Part shown: positions 33,398 to 41,541 of the stretch, piece after piece
Layout of the letters: each line of letters begins with the position of its first letter
Numbering within the stretch: the stretch's first letter is position 1
Assembly: GCF_030269665.1 (NCBI RefSeq)
Contig: NZ_BSTS01000013.1
Span: forward strand, 62,001 to 126,000
Source of the DNA: Actinomycetospora sp. NBRC 106375
GTDB taxonomy: Bacteria; Actinomycetota; Actinomycetes; Mycobacteriales; Pseudonocardiaceae
Direction of reading: 5' to 3'
Length of the DNA: 64,000 nt
The notes under the pieces: generated by a model
Databases searched by the model: none
The model's input: the letters and a program-made list of their open reading frames with translations, nothing else
Told to the model about the DNA's origin: nothing
Made by a program: the position numbers and the translations under genes

Positions 33398-33921
33398 TCC
33401 TAGTTCGCCACAGCATTGGCCGAAATCGTGGCGGTCATCGCATCGGTTGTCGGGCCCGTTGGCCAAAACCCGCAGAATAGAAGCACTGCTGGCTGCCTCG
33501 GAAGCGTCAGTTCTTACCGTGACGTGAATTTGACTTGGGTCCTCCCGCAAACGGCCTCAAGGCTCGTTGTTTCGAGGGTATCTGAAGTCTGGAGCGGGCT
33601 CCCACCGATCCGCTTTACTAGACTGACCTCAGTAGCGCATTCTCGAATCCGATGTTGAAGAGGCCTACCGCACCCAAGTGCTCCAGCGAGTTCGCCCTGC
33701 GAGCCGAGATTGCTGGCCGCGCGCCCTGGATGGCAGTGTCATTGGCTACTGTGCCGATCCAGGTGTGAGCCGAGAGTGCTCGCTCGGCCCGAACGTCGGT
33801 CTGTTCGACTCCCACACGCAGTCCCTCGAGGCAGCGCTCTGGACTGTTCAGTCCAATGCTGCCCGCCCTCTGATTACCCGCTGCTACCCTTCTCCGAGCT
33901 CCACAGAGCGGGAGGCCGGAC
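33398..33921 (+). other. Intergenic region of 524 bases between the TIR paralogues
   Basis: No protein-like frame is seen. GGACTGttCAGTCC (33841-33854) is a 6-base-arm dyad about 68 bases before the second TIR gene. The last 60 bases resemble the upstream region of the first TIR gene (CTGCTAC, then a purine-rich ribosome site and CGTGTTCTTCCTCAGC), so the promoter seems to have been duplicated with the gene. Confidence 0.55.
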
Positions 33922-34941
33922 GTGTTCTTCCTCAGCTACGCTCGTGCGGACGAGACCTCGGTCCAAGCTCTTGTGGTGGACCTACGCCAGCTCGGTGACG
34001 TCTGGCTTGATCAGCAAATCGCGGGTGGTCAGGCGTGGTGGCAGGAAATTCTTCGTAATATCAGGGTCGCGGATCTATTTGTCTTTGCCCTCTCAGAGGC
34101 TTCGCTAGCGTCGCCGGCCTGTCGCGCCGAATTCAACTACGCGTTGGCCACAAGGCGGCCGATTCTTCCGGTGCAGGTGGGTGAGGCGGTCGACCTCCCG
34201 CGCGTCGTCGGTGAGCTCCAGATCGTTGACTACCGTGCTGGTACCACGACGGGCGGTGTCCGCCTTGCGACCGCGGTGCGCCGGTTCGATGGATATCGCT
34301 CTCCTCTTCCGAATCCGTTGCCACCCGCCCCTCCGCCGCCGGAGCCGTCGCCGGCGTCTCCCTTGTTCTCGTTACGACGTCGTGCAGCCTTGATCGTGGC
34401 TGGGGTGCTTGCTGCTGTGCTGGCTGCCAGCGGGCTGGCCCTCGCCCGATCGAGCTTCGAGTCGCCCGCGCCCGGAACGTTACCTGCGGCGGGGTCGACG
34501 CCGACGGAGAGCGTGGCGAATGATTCGCACGAGACCGTTCACGTGCCCGACCTCACCGGTCAGAACCGCCAAGTTGCTACGACTACACTCGGGGCCCTAG
34601 GCCTGCGAGTCGCAACGTCCGAAGTCGATGGCGGCGCGCCCGCAGAAACAGTGACTGGCACCTCGCCTGGACCGGGTGCAGCCGTATCGCGGGGCTCGAC
34701 GGTGATCCTGCAAGTCTCACGCGGCAATCGAATTCAAGTACCTTCACTCATTATGATGACGCCGGCTCGAGCCGCATCGGTCCTGTCGCAAGCGGGCTTC
34801 ACTGGCACGCTTACCCAGACTCCGCGGCAGGTTCCCGACACTTCCCAAGTCGGTGTGATCCTGAGTCAGAACCCCGGGGCAGGCACCACGGTAGACGCCG
34901 GTGGCACTATCCAGGTCGTCGTCGGCAGTAACGGACCATAG
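33922..34941 (+). CDS. TIR-domain membrane protein with two PASTA domains
   Basis: 339 residues from GTG 33922 (GGGAGG 6 bases upstream). The TIR domain is nearly identical to the preceding paralogue (VFFLSYARADETSVQALVVDLRQLGDVWLDQQIAGGQAWWQEIL, Glu in SPACRAEFNYA). One membrane segment lies at about residues 153-175. Outside are two PASTA repeats: VPDLTGQNRQVATTTLGALGL to VSRGSTVILQVS, and VPSLIMMTPARAASVLSQAGF to VDAGGTIQVVV. PASTA normally binds peptidoglycan fragments on PknB-type kinases. Here it is joined to TIR instead of a kinase, suggesting cell-wall sensing coupled to NAD+ or signal chemistry. Confidence 0.85.
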   Translation: MFFLSYARADETSVQALVVDLRQLGDVWLDQQIAGGQAWWQEILRNIRVADLFVFALSEASLASPACRAEFNYALATRRPILPVQVGEAVDLPRVVGELQIVDYRAGTTTGGVRLATAVRRFDGYRSPLPNPLPPAPPPPEPSPASPLFSLRRRAALIVAGVLAAVLAASGLALARSSFESPAPGTLPAAGSTPTESVANDSHETVHVPDLTGQNRQVATTTLGALGLRVATSEVDGGAPAETVTGTSPGPGAAVSRGSTVILQVSRGNRIQVPSLIMMTPARAASVLSQAGFTGTLTQTPRQVPDTSQVGVILSQNPGAGTTVDAGGTIQVVVGSNGP

Positions 34942-34985
34942 AAGGTGAAGTGTGACCTGCGCACCAGCGGTATGAACCACCCGAC

Positions 34986-35300
34986 GTGTCGGACACCGAC
35001 GCGCTGGAGGGCCAGTCACGCCTCGATCGCTCGGGGCTGCGATCTCGCACCCAAGTCCGCGCCCAAGTCCGCAGATGTTTGCGTGCGGCTCGGCTCTAGA
35101 GGCATCAGATGCCCTGCTCGACCTGGATGCTCCGGCAGGATCCGAACCTGCGACAACCCGCTTCAAGGAGGACAGCGGATCGGGAGTATTGGACCTGCTG
35201 CCAGGGAGTTTGCCGGCGTTGGATGCCGCAGAACTCGCGCCCGAGAACGGCCCGATCTGAGTTCGCACACAAACCCGCTCCCAGACAGAGATCATCTTCT
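34986..35300 (-). repeat. att-like repeat B with tRNA-Arg 3' half and both arms
   Basis: The core (35129-35172, minus strand) is a diverged copy of the tRNA 3' half (T-arm GCAGGTTCGGATCCTGC). The right arm has GTTCGCACACAAACCCGC. Unlike copy A, the left side is also shared with copy C: TGTCGGACACCGAC, CTCGCACCCAAG and CGCGCCCAAG, GGCATCAGATGCCCTGCTCGACCTGG. Two arms around a core is the layout of an attP or an internal junction of tandem elements. Confidence 0.7.
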
Positions 35301-35575
35301 GTCGGGGTTCATGAGGATCGCGCACCCTCGACTGGCCGCGGTCCTCGCGTTGTAGCCGACGCGAAGAGCGCAGCTCTCCGGACTCGTCGGGGCGATTCAG
35401 GTCGACTCGCACCACCCGTGACTCCTGCGCCCACCCCCTCCGAGGGGGGGACAACCCCTTCGGCTGTCGGTTCGACTGGAGGTCGTCGTAGGCGTAACAC
35501 TTGCGGCGCTCGGTGCGAGATAGGGAGCAACGCCGTTCGTGTAGGGCGGCGGGAAGCGCTTCCAGGGGCGGGGCG

Positions 35576-35629
35576 GTGTCCTCGCTGGAGACTAAGGAAA
35601 CGATCAGCGCTGGCGTGTTCCGTCGCTGA
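35576..35629 (+). CDS. Micro-ORF peptide, variant A-G motif (MSSLETKETISAGVFRR)
   Basis: GTG TCC to TGA, 17 residues. The ending TISAGVFRR aligns with TTIKAGPCRR 48 bases downstream and with EIKAGPFRRS at 45929, so it belongs to the same family although P is replaced by V. The upstream AGGGGCGGGG is a weak ribosome site. Part of a two-gene plus-strand group ending at the terminator at 35749. Confidence 0.45.
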   Translation: MSSLETKETISAGVFRR

Positions 35630-35676
35630 TCTCTCTGGACGATCGATTCCGGCGCGCGCACGAGGGGGTGTATCGC

Positions 35677-35721
35677 GTGAGCACGAAGACCACCATCAAG
35701 GCTGGCCCTTGCCGTCGGTGA
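35677..35721 (+). CDS. Micro-ORF peptide, KAGP type (MSTKTTIKAGPCRR)
   Basis: GTG to TGA, 14 residues, with GAGGGGGTG upstream. It has the core T-x-I-K-A-G-P followed by C-R-R, matching the peptides at 45615 and 45929. It is followed after 27 bases by a strong hairpin terminator, which supports it being a real transcription unit. Cys at position 12 is unique in this set. Confidence 0.6.
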   Translation: MSTKTTIKAGPCRR

Positions 35722-35748
35722 GACCGTAGCAAGGCGATTATTCTGCAG

Positions 35749-35777
35749 AAGGGCGGGCAGCGATGCTGCCCGCCCTT
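35749..35777. terminator. Strong hairpin terminator
   Basis: AAGGGCGGGCAGC, loop GAT, GCTGCCCGCCCTT: a perfect 13-base-pair stem. It lies between the plus-strand KAGP micro-ORF and the end of the minus-strand ABC gene and may serve both directions. The following T-run is weak. Confidence 0.8.
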
Positions 35778-35861
35778 CCTCTTGCGGGCTCGATTAGCCG
35801 CTTCGCCCCTTTGAGTAGAGGCAAGGCCGACGGCTGACTTCTGAGTTGGATCTCGTTGTAA

Positions 35862-37967
35862 TCACGGATGGTGGGTGAGGAGCACCGCGCGGGCCTGGGT
35901 GGCGATTGTGTCGCGGCACGCCGCAGCGGTGAGCGGGTCGAGGGCGGAGAGGGTCTCGTCGAGCAGGACGACTGCAGGGCGTTGCAGTAGGGCGCGGGCA
36001 GCGTAGACGCGGGTGCGTTCGCCGTCGGAGAGCTGCCATCCGGTTTCGCCGACGTGCTGATTGAGTCCGCCGGGCATGCGGTCGAGCAGTGCGCCCAATT
36101 CAAGGGCACGGCACATGCGTTCCGCCTCGGCCATGTCGTCCAGGGTTGGGGGCCAGCCTCGACCGAGGAGCAGGTTGAACAGCAGCGTGCCGGAAAACAT
36201 GTGGTTGCGGTGATGTTGGGGTACGGCCACGGTTGAGCCGAATCGCAGAATCGTGCCCGTCGAGGGGTTGATCATGCCGGCGAGGGCGGCGATGGCTGTG
36301 CTTTTTCCGCTGCCCGAGGGACCGGAGAGCAGCACCTTCTCCTCAGCACGGATGACTTGGGTGAAGGCGGTCAGGCTGGGGGTCTGCCGGCTCGGGTAGG
36401 TGACGGTGACGTCGGCCGCGTCGATCTCGACGGCAGGCTCGCCCTCGCTTGGCGAGCCGGGGTACTCCGTACCGGGGGGTTCGAGGGTGCGTCTCGCCGT
36501 GGTGGTCCTGTCGGTCGTGGACGTGTCGGCGGCAGCGGTGTCCGGAGCGAGCAGGGTGCGCGCCCGGGTGAGGGCGACCGCGCCGTCGGTGAGGTCGTCG
36601 GCGGCAACGGCCAGCGATTCGAAACCCGAGGCGACGAGCAGGACGATTCCGAGGGTGGCGGCGGCCGCGCCGGGGCCGGGGAACGCGTCGAGCCAGGCAG
36701 CAGCGAGGACCAGCAGGGCGAGGAGGAGCCAGGCCGGGGCGGTGGCGCCGATGAGCCATGCGCCGAGCCGGTCGCAGCCGCGGGCGGTGCGCGCGATCTC
36801 GTCCAGCTCGTCGTCGCCGGCGGAGTCGTCGCCGGCGGGGCGTCCTTGCACCAGCCGTGAGGGGTGCGCGAGGAGTTCTTCGGTGAGCCGGGTGCTCGCG
36901 GTGTGCCGCGCGTCGGTCCAGACCTGCTTGAGACGGAGAAACCGCACACCGAGCGCGAGAGTCACGGCAGCGAAGAGGAGCAGGGTGGCGAGCAGGAACT
37001 GCCCGTCGGTGACGAGCAGCAGCCCGACCGCGCCGAGGAGCAGTTGCGCGAGCCCGAGACCGGCGGCTGCGCCGCCACCGGCCAGGCCGCTCTCGGCGGC
37101 ATCGACATCGAAGGTTCGGCCCAGCACCCAGCCAGGTCCGGCTTCATAGACGTCCTCGGGGTCTAGCCGCACGGCGCGGGCAATGACCCGGCGCTTGGCC
37201 CAACCGCTGACCCGCACGGTCAGCACCCCGAGCGCGAGCTGGGCCACGGCGCGGGACGCGACGCCCGCTGCTGCGAGCGCGACCCACACACCGAGCCAGC
37301 CCAGGTCCTCGCCACCGGCGAGGAGATGGTCGCCAGCCCAGGCCCAGTACCCCCCGAGCAGCAGGTAGCCCATGACGACGAGCAGCACCGTCGCCAGCGT
37401 CGGCAGCACGGCGCCTTCGGCGCGCAGGTGCCGGGCGACAGAAGCAGCGGGGCCGGGGCGTAGTCGCACCGCGGCGCCGTCGGACAGCGGCCGCCCCGAA
37501 CTCAGCGCGGTGGCGGCGCGGTCGCGATGGGCGCGAAGCTCGGGGTAAGCCAAGATAGGGCTGCGACCTTCACCGGCGCGCTCGAGCAGGCTCGCGACCC
37601 AGCTCGATCGGGCCCAGCGCCGCCCGGTGGGCGTGATCAGCTGTGCCCACCCCGCGACGGTGCGGCGCACCATGAGCACCTCGTCGCCCCGCACGCACCA
37701 TCCGGGGCTGAGCTGCTCGATCAGCGCGGCGTTCGGTCGGCCGGCCCACGCCACCGGCACCGCCTCGTATCCGGCCGCGGATGCGGCCGCGACCAGGGCC
37801 CGGTACCCGTCGGCGGCCTCTTCCCGGCGTTCCCGCTGCCCGCCCGAGCCGTCGGTGACCGGTGGTGGCGCTGCTCCGATGAGCGCGGCGAGGGCCTCGG
37901 CGAAGCACGCGACCGGCCAGAGCCACCCAGTGCCGGAGTGCCCGTCGCGCACGTTGTCGCGGCTCAT
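35862..37967 (-). CDS. ABC transporter permease/ATP-binding protein, second half of a peptide exporter pair
   Basis: 701 residues; ATG 37967 overlaps the stop of the C39 ABC gene. The first ~150 residues are a non-peptidase N-terminal domain; residues about 150-440 hold membrane helices (VVMGYLLLGGYWAW, LLLVTDGQFLLATLLLFAAVTLAL, WLLLALLVLAAAW). The ATPase has Walker A LSGPSGSGKSTAIAAL, signature LSDGERTRVYAARALLQ and Walker B AVVLLDETLSALDPL. It stops right at the H-loop (AVLLTHHP), about 40-60 residues earlier than usual. It resembles ABC2 of NHLM/RiPP exporter pairs. The short C-terminus may be natural or a truncation. Confidence 0.85.
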   Translation of the reverse strand: MSRDNVRDGHSGTGWLWPVACFAEALAALIGAAPPPVTDGSGGQRERREEAADGYRALVAAASAAGYEAVPVAWAGRPNAALIEQLSPGWCVRGDEVLMVRRTVAGWAQLITPTGRRWARSSWVASLLERAGEGRSPILAYPELRAHRDRAATALSSGRPLSDGAAVRLRPGPAASVARHLRAEGAVLPTLATVLLVVMGYLLLGGYWAWAGDHLLAGGEDLGWLGVWVALAAAGVASRAVAQLALGVLTVRVSGWAKRRVIARAVRLDPEDVYEAGPGWVLGRTFDVDAAESGLAGGGAAAGLGLAQLLLGAVGLLLVTDGQFLLATLLLFAAVTLALGVRFLRLKQVWTDARHTASTRLTEELLAHPSRLVQGRPAGDDSAGDDELDEIARTARGCDRLGAWLIGATAPAWLLLALLVLAAAWLDAFPGPGAAAATLGIVLLVASGFESLAVAADDLTDGAVALTRARTLLAPDTAAADTSTTDRTTTARRTLEPPGTEYPGSPSEGEPAVEIDAADVTVTYPSRQTPSLTAFTQVIRAEEKVLLSGPSGSGKSTAIAALAGMINPSTGTILRFGSTVAVPQHHRNHMFSGTLLFNLLLGRGWPPTLDDMAEAERMCRALELGALLDRMPGGLNQHVGETGWQLSDGERTRVYAARALLQRPAVVLLDETLSALDPLTAAACRDTIATQARAVLLTHHP

Positions 37968-40570
37968 GGGGTGCTCCCGATAGCGGCCTCAAGGTCGGCT
38001 CGTCGCCATCCCGGCGGGTGTGCGGCGTCGTGGTGGGCGCAGAGGAGGGCGGCGAAGTGCCCGTCGGGGCGTGCGGCGAGCTCGTCGGGGGTGCCGTCCT
38101 CGATGATCCGCCCGGCTTCCATCACCACGACCCGGTCGAAGCGTCGGGCCTCGGTGGGGTCGTGGGTCGCCCACAGCACGGTCGCGCGCGGATGTGCTTC
38201 GAGCAGGCCACTCAGCAGACGTTCGCGGGCGGGGGCGTCGAGACCGCGCGTGGCCTCGTCGGCGATAACCAGGCCTACATCTGTTCGTGCGCCCGGTCGG
38301 GAGACGGGGTGGCCTGGTTCCGGCTCGACCACGGTCCGCGCGGCGCGCAGCAGCTGGCCCTCGCCGCCGGAGAGGCGTCGCCCACCGGGGCCGACGGGGC
38401 GGTCGCGGGCGTCGGCGAGTCGGCTCAGGACTTTGTCGGCTCCGACTCGTGCGGCTTCCGCGTCGATGATCTCGCGCGAAGGTGGTCGGGGAAGGCTGAT
38501 GTTGGTGTCGGGATCGCGGTCCCACAGGTCGGTCCGTCCGGTCAGCCACACCGCCCGTCGCCGCACCGCCGCGGGATCGTCGGCCACCCGTGTCGGACCA
38601 ACGTGCACTGCCCCGGCGACGAGCTCGGCGAGTCCGACCACGGCGTCGAGCAGCGTCGATTTCGCCGACCCGGAGCGGCCGAGCACTGCGACCCGTTGTT
38701 CCGCCGGCACATCCAGGGTCAGCTGGTCGATCACGACGGTGCCACCCCGTTGTACCGACACCTGATCGCAGTACACCGGCATCGGCCCCTCGCCGGTGAC
38801 CGGTGACGTCGGCGTGGACTCGGTGGTGGCGTCGAGCAGGTCCCGGAAGCGCAGCAGGCGATTGCGGGCATCGGGCAGCAGCCGCCCGACGGTGATGATC
38901 TCATCGATGGCCACCGGCACCGAGAGGATCAGCAGCAGCAGCATCAGCTTCGTCGCCACGGGCGCGGACATCGTGGCGACCCAGCCCAGCGCGGCCGCGG
39001 CCGGCAGCAGCACCGCCAGCCCGATCGCCGCTTCGAGCAGCGCGCTCGCGCGGACCCGTGACGTCGACGCGGTCTGCCATTGGGCCAGTGATCGGCCCTG
39101 TTCCCAGCGCAGCGCCGTTCGAGCGTCGTGGTGGGCCAGGGTGGAGAGTCCCAGCAGTCCGTCGAGCAGGTAGCGGCTCAGGACCCCGGCGATAGTGCGC
39201 GACCGCAGGTCGAGCTCGGCGACCCGCGACCAGCCCCAGCGAACCCCCAGCACCGGCAGCGCTACCAGCCCCGCGAGCGCCGGCACCGCCTGAGGTATCA
39301 GCCACAGCACCGCCACCACCGCGGTCAAGCCGGTGGCCGCAGCGCGCGCCGCGACGCAGAGCAGCCACGGCAGATTCCGGGCCCGGTGCAGCCCGTGCAC
39401 CCGCTCCACCAGATCCGACGCGGGACGGGTCGCGACCCACCACGGCGCCACCGCCCCCAACCGCTGCGACCACCGGGCCCGCAGGTCCTGCTCCAGCCCG
39501 CGACCCGCCCTGCGAGCCGCGGCCGCGCCGGCCCACCCAACCAGGACCTCACCGAGCACCACCGCGACGGCGAGCCAGAATCCGCGACCGCTGCCGGCCA
39601 CGACATCGCGCAGCGCGAGCGCCTCACCGACCACGCCCGCCCCGGCGAGCACCGCAGCGGCCAGCGCCCAGCGCAGCGAGCGCCACGGCCACAGCATCGA
39701 CAGCGCCGCCCGCCACGGACCGGACCGGGCCGGCGCCTCCGTACCTGGCGTCGTGGCGCCCGTCTCCCCGTGTCGTGCCGGACTCGCTGTGGAGACGTAG
39801 GCCCCGGTGACTCGCACGGCGACCCCGCCGCGGAACTCGACGAGCTCCTCCTCATCATCGCCGTCCGGGGCAGGAGGCAGCCGACGCATGGAGCGGTCCT
39901 CGTCATCGAGGTCCTCGGGATGCGCGGCTAGACGGTCGACGAACGCACCGACCTTGGCCGCCGGCAGCGCGCTGGCCTCGCGCAGCCGCGCGGCCACCCG
40001 CACCGCGGCGTCCAGCGTCGACAGATCGTCCGGACCGCTGGCGACCGCCGCGGACACGGTGGCGTTCGCTGCGAGCTCGTCGACGCCGATCCCGACCAAA
40101 CGCTCGAGCAGCGCGCCACGTCCCTGCTCGCCGCTGGCCCAGGCGAACCACGCCTCGAGGGGCACCGAGAGGCGGTGCCGGTAGACCTGCGAGACGAACT
40201 GCTTCTCGGCCACGACACGACGGCCCTGCGCGGGGTCCATGATCTCCAGCCGGCCCCGCGAGAGCCGCCGCCAAATCACAACGAAATGGGTCGCTCCGTC
40301 CGGCAGCTCCACGACCACCACGGCGGGCAGCACCGCCGCCGCCGCGCGTACCAGGTGATCGACCGGGACCACCACCTGCTCGCACGGCAACCCCAGCTCA
40401 CCGATCACCAGCTCGAGCGCGTCGATAGACGTGCCGTCCACATCGGTCGCACACCGCGCCCGCAAGGTCTCCACATCGACCTCGGCGCCACAGCCACGCA
40501 ACAACGCTGCCGCGGCCGCTGGACCGCAGTCCATCGCCGAGAGCTGAACGACTTCCGGTACTCGCGCCAT
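37964..40570 (-). CDS. C39 peptidase-containing ABC exporter (PCAT)
   Basis: 868 residues from ATG 40570. The N-terminal C39 peptidase has VPEVVQLSAMDCGPAAAAALL with oxyanion Gln9 and catalytic Cys15, DGTSIDALELVIGELGL, the His in GATHFVVIWRR and the Asp in LEIMDPAQG. After an extended linker (about residues 150-300) come membrane helices (from about 310). The ATPase has Walker A LGRSGSAKSTLLDAV, signature LSGGEGQLLRAA, Walker B LVIADEATRGLDA and H-loop WATHDP. PCATs cut leader peptides after a double glycine and export the cargo. The eight AGG micro-ORFs lie directly upstream on the same strand. Another ATG at 40606 is possible. Confidence 0.9.
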   Translation of the reverse strand: MARVPEVVQLSAMDCGPAAAAALLRGCGAEVDVETLRARCATDVDGTSIDALELVIGELGLPCEQVVVPVDHLVRAAAAVLPAVVVVELPDGATHFVVIWRRLSRGRLEIMDPAQGRRVVAEKQFVSQVYRHRLSVPLEAWFAWASGEQGRGALLERLVGIGVDELAANATVSAAVASGPDDLSTLDAAVRVAARLREASALPAAKVGAFVDRLAAHPEDLDDEDRSMRRLPPAPDGDDEEELVEFRGGVAVRVTGAYVSTASPARHGETGATTPGTEAPARSGPWRAALSMLWPWRSLRWALAAAVLAGAGVVGEALALRDVVAGSGRGFWLAVAVVLGEVLVGWAGAAAARRAGRGLEQDLRARWSQRLGAVAPWWVATRPASDLVERVHGLHRARNLPWLLCVAARAAATGLTAVVAVLWLIPQAVPALAGLVALPVLGVRWGWSRVAELDLRSRTIAGVLSRYLLDGLLGLSTLAHHDARTALRWEQGRSLAQWQTASTSRVRASALLEAAIGLAVLLPAAAALGWVATMSAPVATKLMLLLLILSVPVAIDEIITVGRLLPDARNRLLRFRDLLDATTESTPTSPVTGEGPMPVYCDQVSVQRGGTVVIDQLTLDVPAEQRVAVLGRSGSAKSTLLDAVVGLAELVAGAVHVGPTRVADDPAAVRRRAVWLTGRTDLWDRDPDTNISLPRPPSREIIDAEAARVGADKVLSRLADARDRPVGPGGRRLSGGEGQLLRAARTVVEPEPGHPVSRPGARTDVGLVIADEATRGLDAPARERLLSGLLEAHPRATVLWATHDPTEARRFDRVVVMEAGRIIEDGTPDELAARPDGHFAALLCAHHDAAHPPGWRRADLEAAIGSTP

Positions 40571-40694
40571 CACGCCCCCCGCCCGCGACGAATTTCCCTT
40601 CCCCATCCGTGGGCACCGGCCCCGACACCGGTGTCCTCGACGGGGAATCTTGCATAACCGCCCCACCGGGTACAGATCGGGACGACGACAACGC

Positions 40695-40769
40695 TCACGC
40701 ATCCTGGCCCCGCCCGTCGGCCTGCGGAAGACGTCGGCCACCGGCCTGCACGTTCGTCTGTGACTCCAC
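40695..40769 (-). CDS. Micro-ORF peptide 8 of the AGG array (longest, 24 residues)
   Basis: GTG 40769 (an ATG lies one codon upstream) to TGA 40695. It begins MESQTNVQAGGRRLPQ and continues ADGRGQDA. GGGAGG stands 8 bases before GTG, the spacing used by the other copies. It is the copy nearest the C39 exporter gene and has an extended C-terminus. Confidence 0.7.
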   Translation of the reverse strand: MESQTNVQAGGRRLPQADGRGQDA

Positions 40770-40920
40770 CATGCTCACCTCCCTTCAGCGCCGTCGTGGT
40801 TCGCTGCGGACAACGGCGGTTCGCTCAAGGCACTGTCGACAGTCGACCTGAAGGGCCGTCTGTTCCGCCTTGCCGCCCACTTCGTCAACCGCTCGATAAT
40901 TCGCCATACGCAGCCGATTC

Positions 40921-40968
40921 TCACGGGAATCGCTTACCGCCGGCCAGCACGTCCGTCCGGGTCGTCAC
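40921..40968 (-). CDS. Micro-ORF peptide 7 of the AGG array (MTTRTDVLAGGKRFP)
   Basis: GTG to TGA, 15 residues, with GGAGG exactly 8 bases upstream. The core keeps T-x-V-x-A-G-G and [KR]-R-F-P but differs at N6D and Q8L, the most diverged core of the tandem set. It is 97 bases from copy 6. A 40-codon frame between copies 7 and 8 (containing VGGKAEQTA) has no ribosome site and may be a ruined copy. Confidence 0.75.
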   Translation of the reverse strand: MTTRTDVLAGGKRFP

Positions 40969-41017
40969 GCCATCCACCTCCTTTCCCGGGTTAGACCTGA
41001 CGCTCAAGCCCTCATCT

Positions 41018-41065
41018 CTACGGGAACCGCCTCCCGCCGACCTGCACGTTCGTCTGCGCAGTCAC
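41018..41065 (-). CDS. Micro-ORF peptide 6 of the AGG array (MTAQTNVQVGGRRFP)
   Basis: GTG to TAG, 15 residues, GGAGG 8 bases upstream. It carries VGG in place of AGG before the RRFP tail; the rest matches the consensus. Copies 5, 6 and 7 are spaced 97 bases apart, start to start. Confidence 0.75.
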   Translation of the reverse strand: MTAQTNVQVGGRRFP

Positions 41066-41114
41066 ATCCATCACCTCCCGTTCCTGCAGGATCTGGCGCT
41101 CGAGCTCCGGGGCT

Positions 41115-41162
41115 TTACGGGGACCGTCTGCCGCCGGCCTGCACGTTCGTCTGGGTCGTCAT
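41115..41162 (-). CDS. Micro-ORF peptide 5 of the AGG array (MTTQTNVQAGGRRSP)
   Basis: The consensus member: ATG to TAA, 15 residues, with AAGGAGG 8 bases upstream. It differs from copy 4 only at Ser/Ala in the tail and by silent changes (AAC/AAT, AGA/AGG). Silent changes with conserved protein argue for selection on the peptide. Confidence 0.8.
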   Translation of the reverse strand: MTTQTNVQAGGRRSP

Positions 41163-41212
41163 GACCTTCACCTCCTTCCCTGCGCGAAGTATGATGCTCA
41201 AGCTCCTGTGCT

Positions 41213-41260
41213 TTACGGGGCCCGCCTGCCGCCGGCCTGCACATTCGTCTGGGTCGTCAC
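41213..41260 (-). CDS. Micro-ORF peptide 4 of the AGG array (MTTQTNVQAGGRRAP)
   Basis: GTG to TAA, 15 residues, with GGGAGGGAGGG upstream. Near identical to copy 5. The tail after the double glycine is RRAP. Confidence 0.8.
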   Translation of the reverse strand: MTTQTNVQAGGRRAP

Positions 41261-41361
41261 GTCTTCCCTCCCTCCCTAAGCAATTCGTTCCTAGATAACT
41301 GACGGTCCGGTTGTGCTGCGGCGAGCGGCGCTTCGCGGAGCCGACGTCAGGACTTTCCTAT

Positions 41362-41412
41362 TCAGGAGCCGACACGTCGCCCGCCGGCACAGACGCTCGT
41401 CCGAGTCGTCAC
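41362..41412 (-). CDS. Micro-ORF peptide 3 of the AGG array (MTTRTSVCAGGRRVGS)
   Basis: GTG to TGA, 16 residues, GAGAGGTGG upstream. It keeps T-x-V-x-A-G-G-R-R but has Cys at the Gln position and a VGS end instead of xP. It is separated from copy 4 by 152 bases. Confidence 0.7.
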   Translation of the reverse strand: MTTRTSVCAGGRRVGS

Positions 41413-41455
41413 GCCATTCACCACCTCTCGTCTCCCTCGTCGGATCGGACCCATC

Positions 41456-41503
41456 TCAGGCGGTGTATCGGCCACCGGCCCGCACGTTCGTCAGCCTTGT
41501 CAC
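41456..41503 (-). CDS. Micro-ORF peptide 2 of the AGG array (MTRLTNVRAGGRYTA)
   Basis: GTG to TGA, 15 residues, GGGAGG 7 bases upstream. Tail RYTA lacks the final Pro and the second Arg. Start-to-start distance to copy 1 is 86 bases. Confidence 0.72.
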   Translation of the reverse strand: MTRLTNVRAGGRYTA

Positions 41504-41541
41504 GCCGTCTCCTCCCTTAATCATCGGATCGCGGACCGCCG

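Noticed and set aside
35862..40570. Lanthipeptide or lasso-peptide modification enzymes in the exporter operon
   Set aside because: No LanB/LanM/LanKC, radical-SAM, asparagine-synthetase-like or transglutaminase-like gene is present between repeats B and C; only the two ABC proteins are found.
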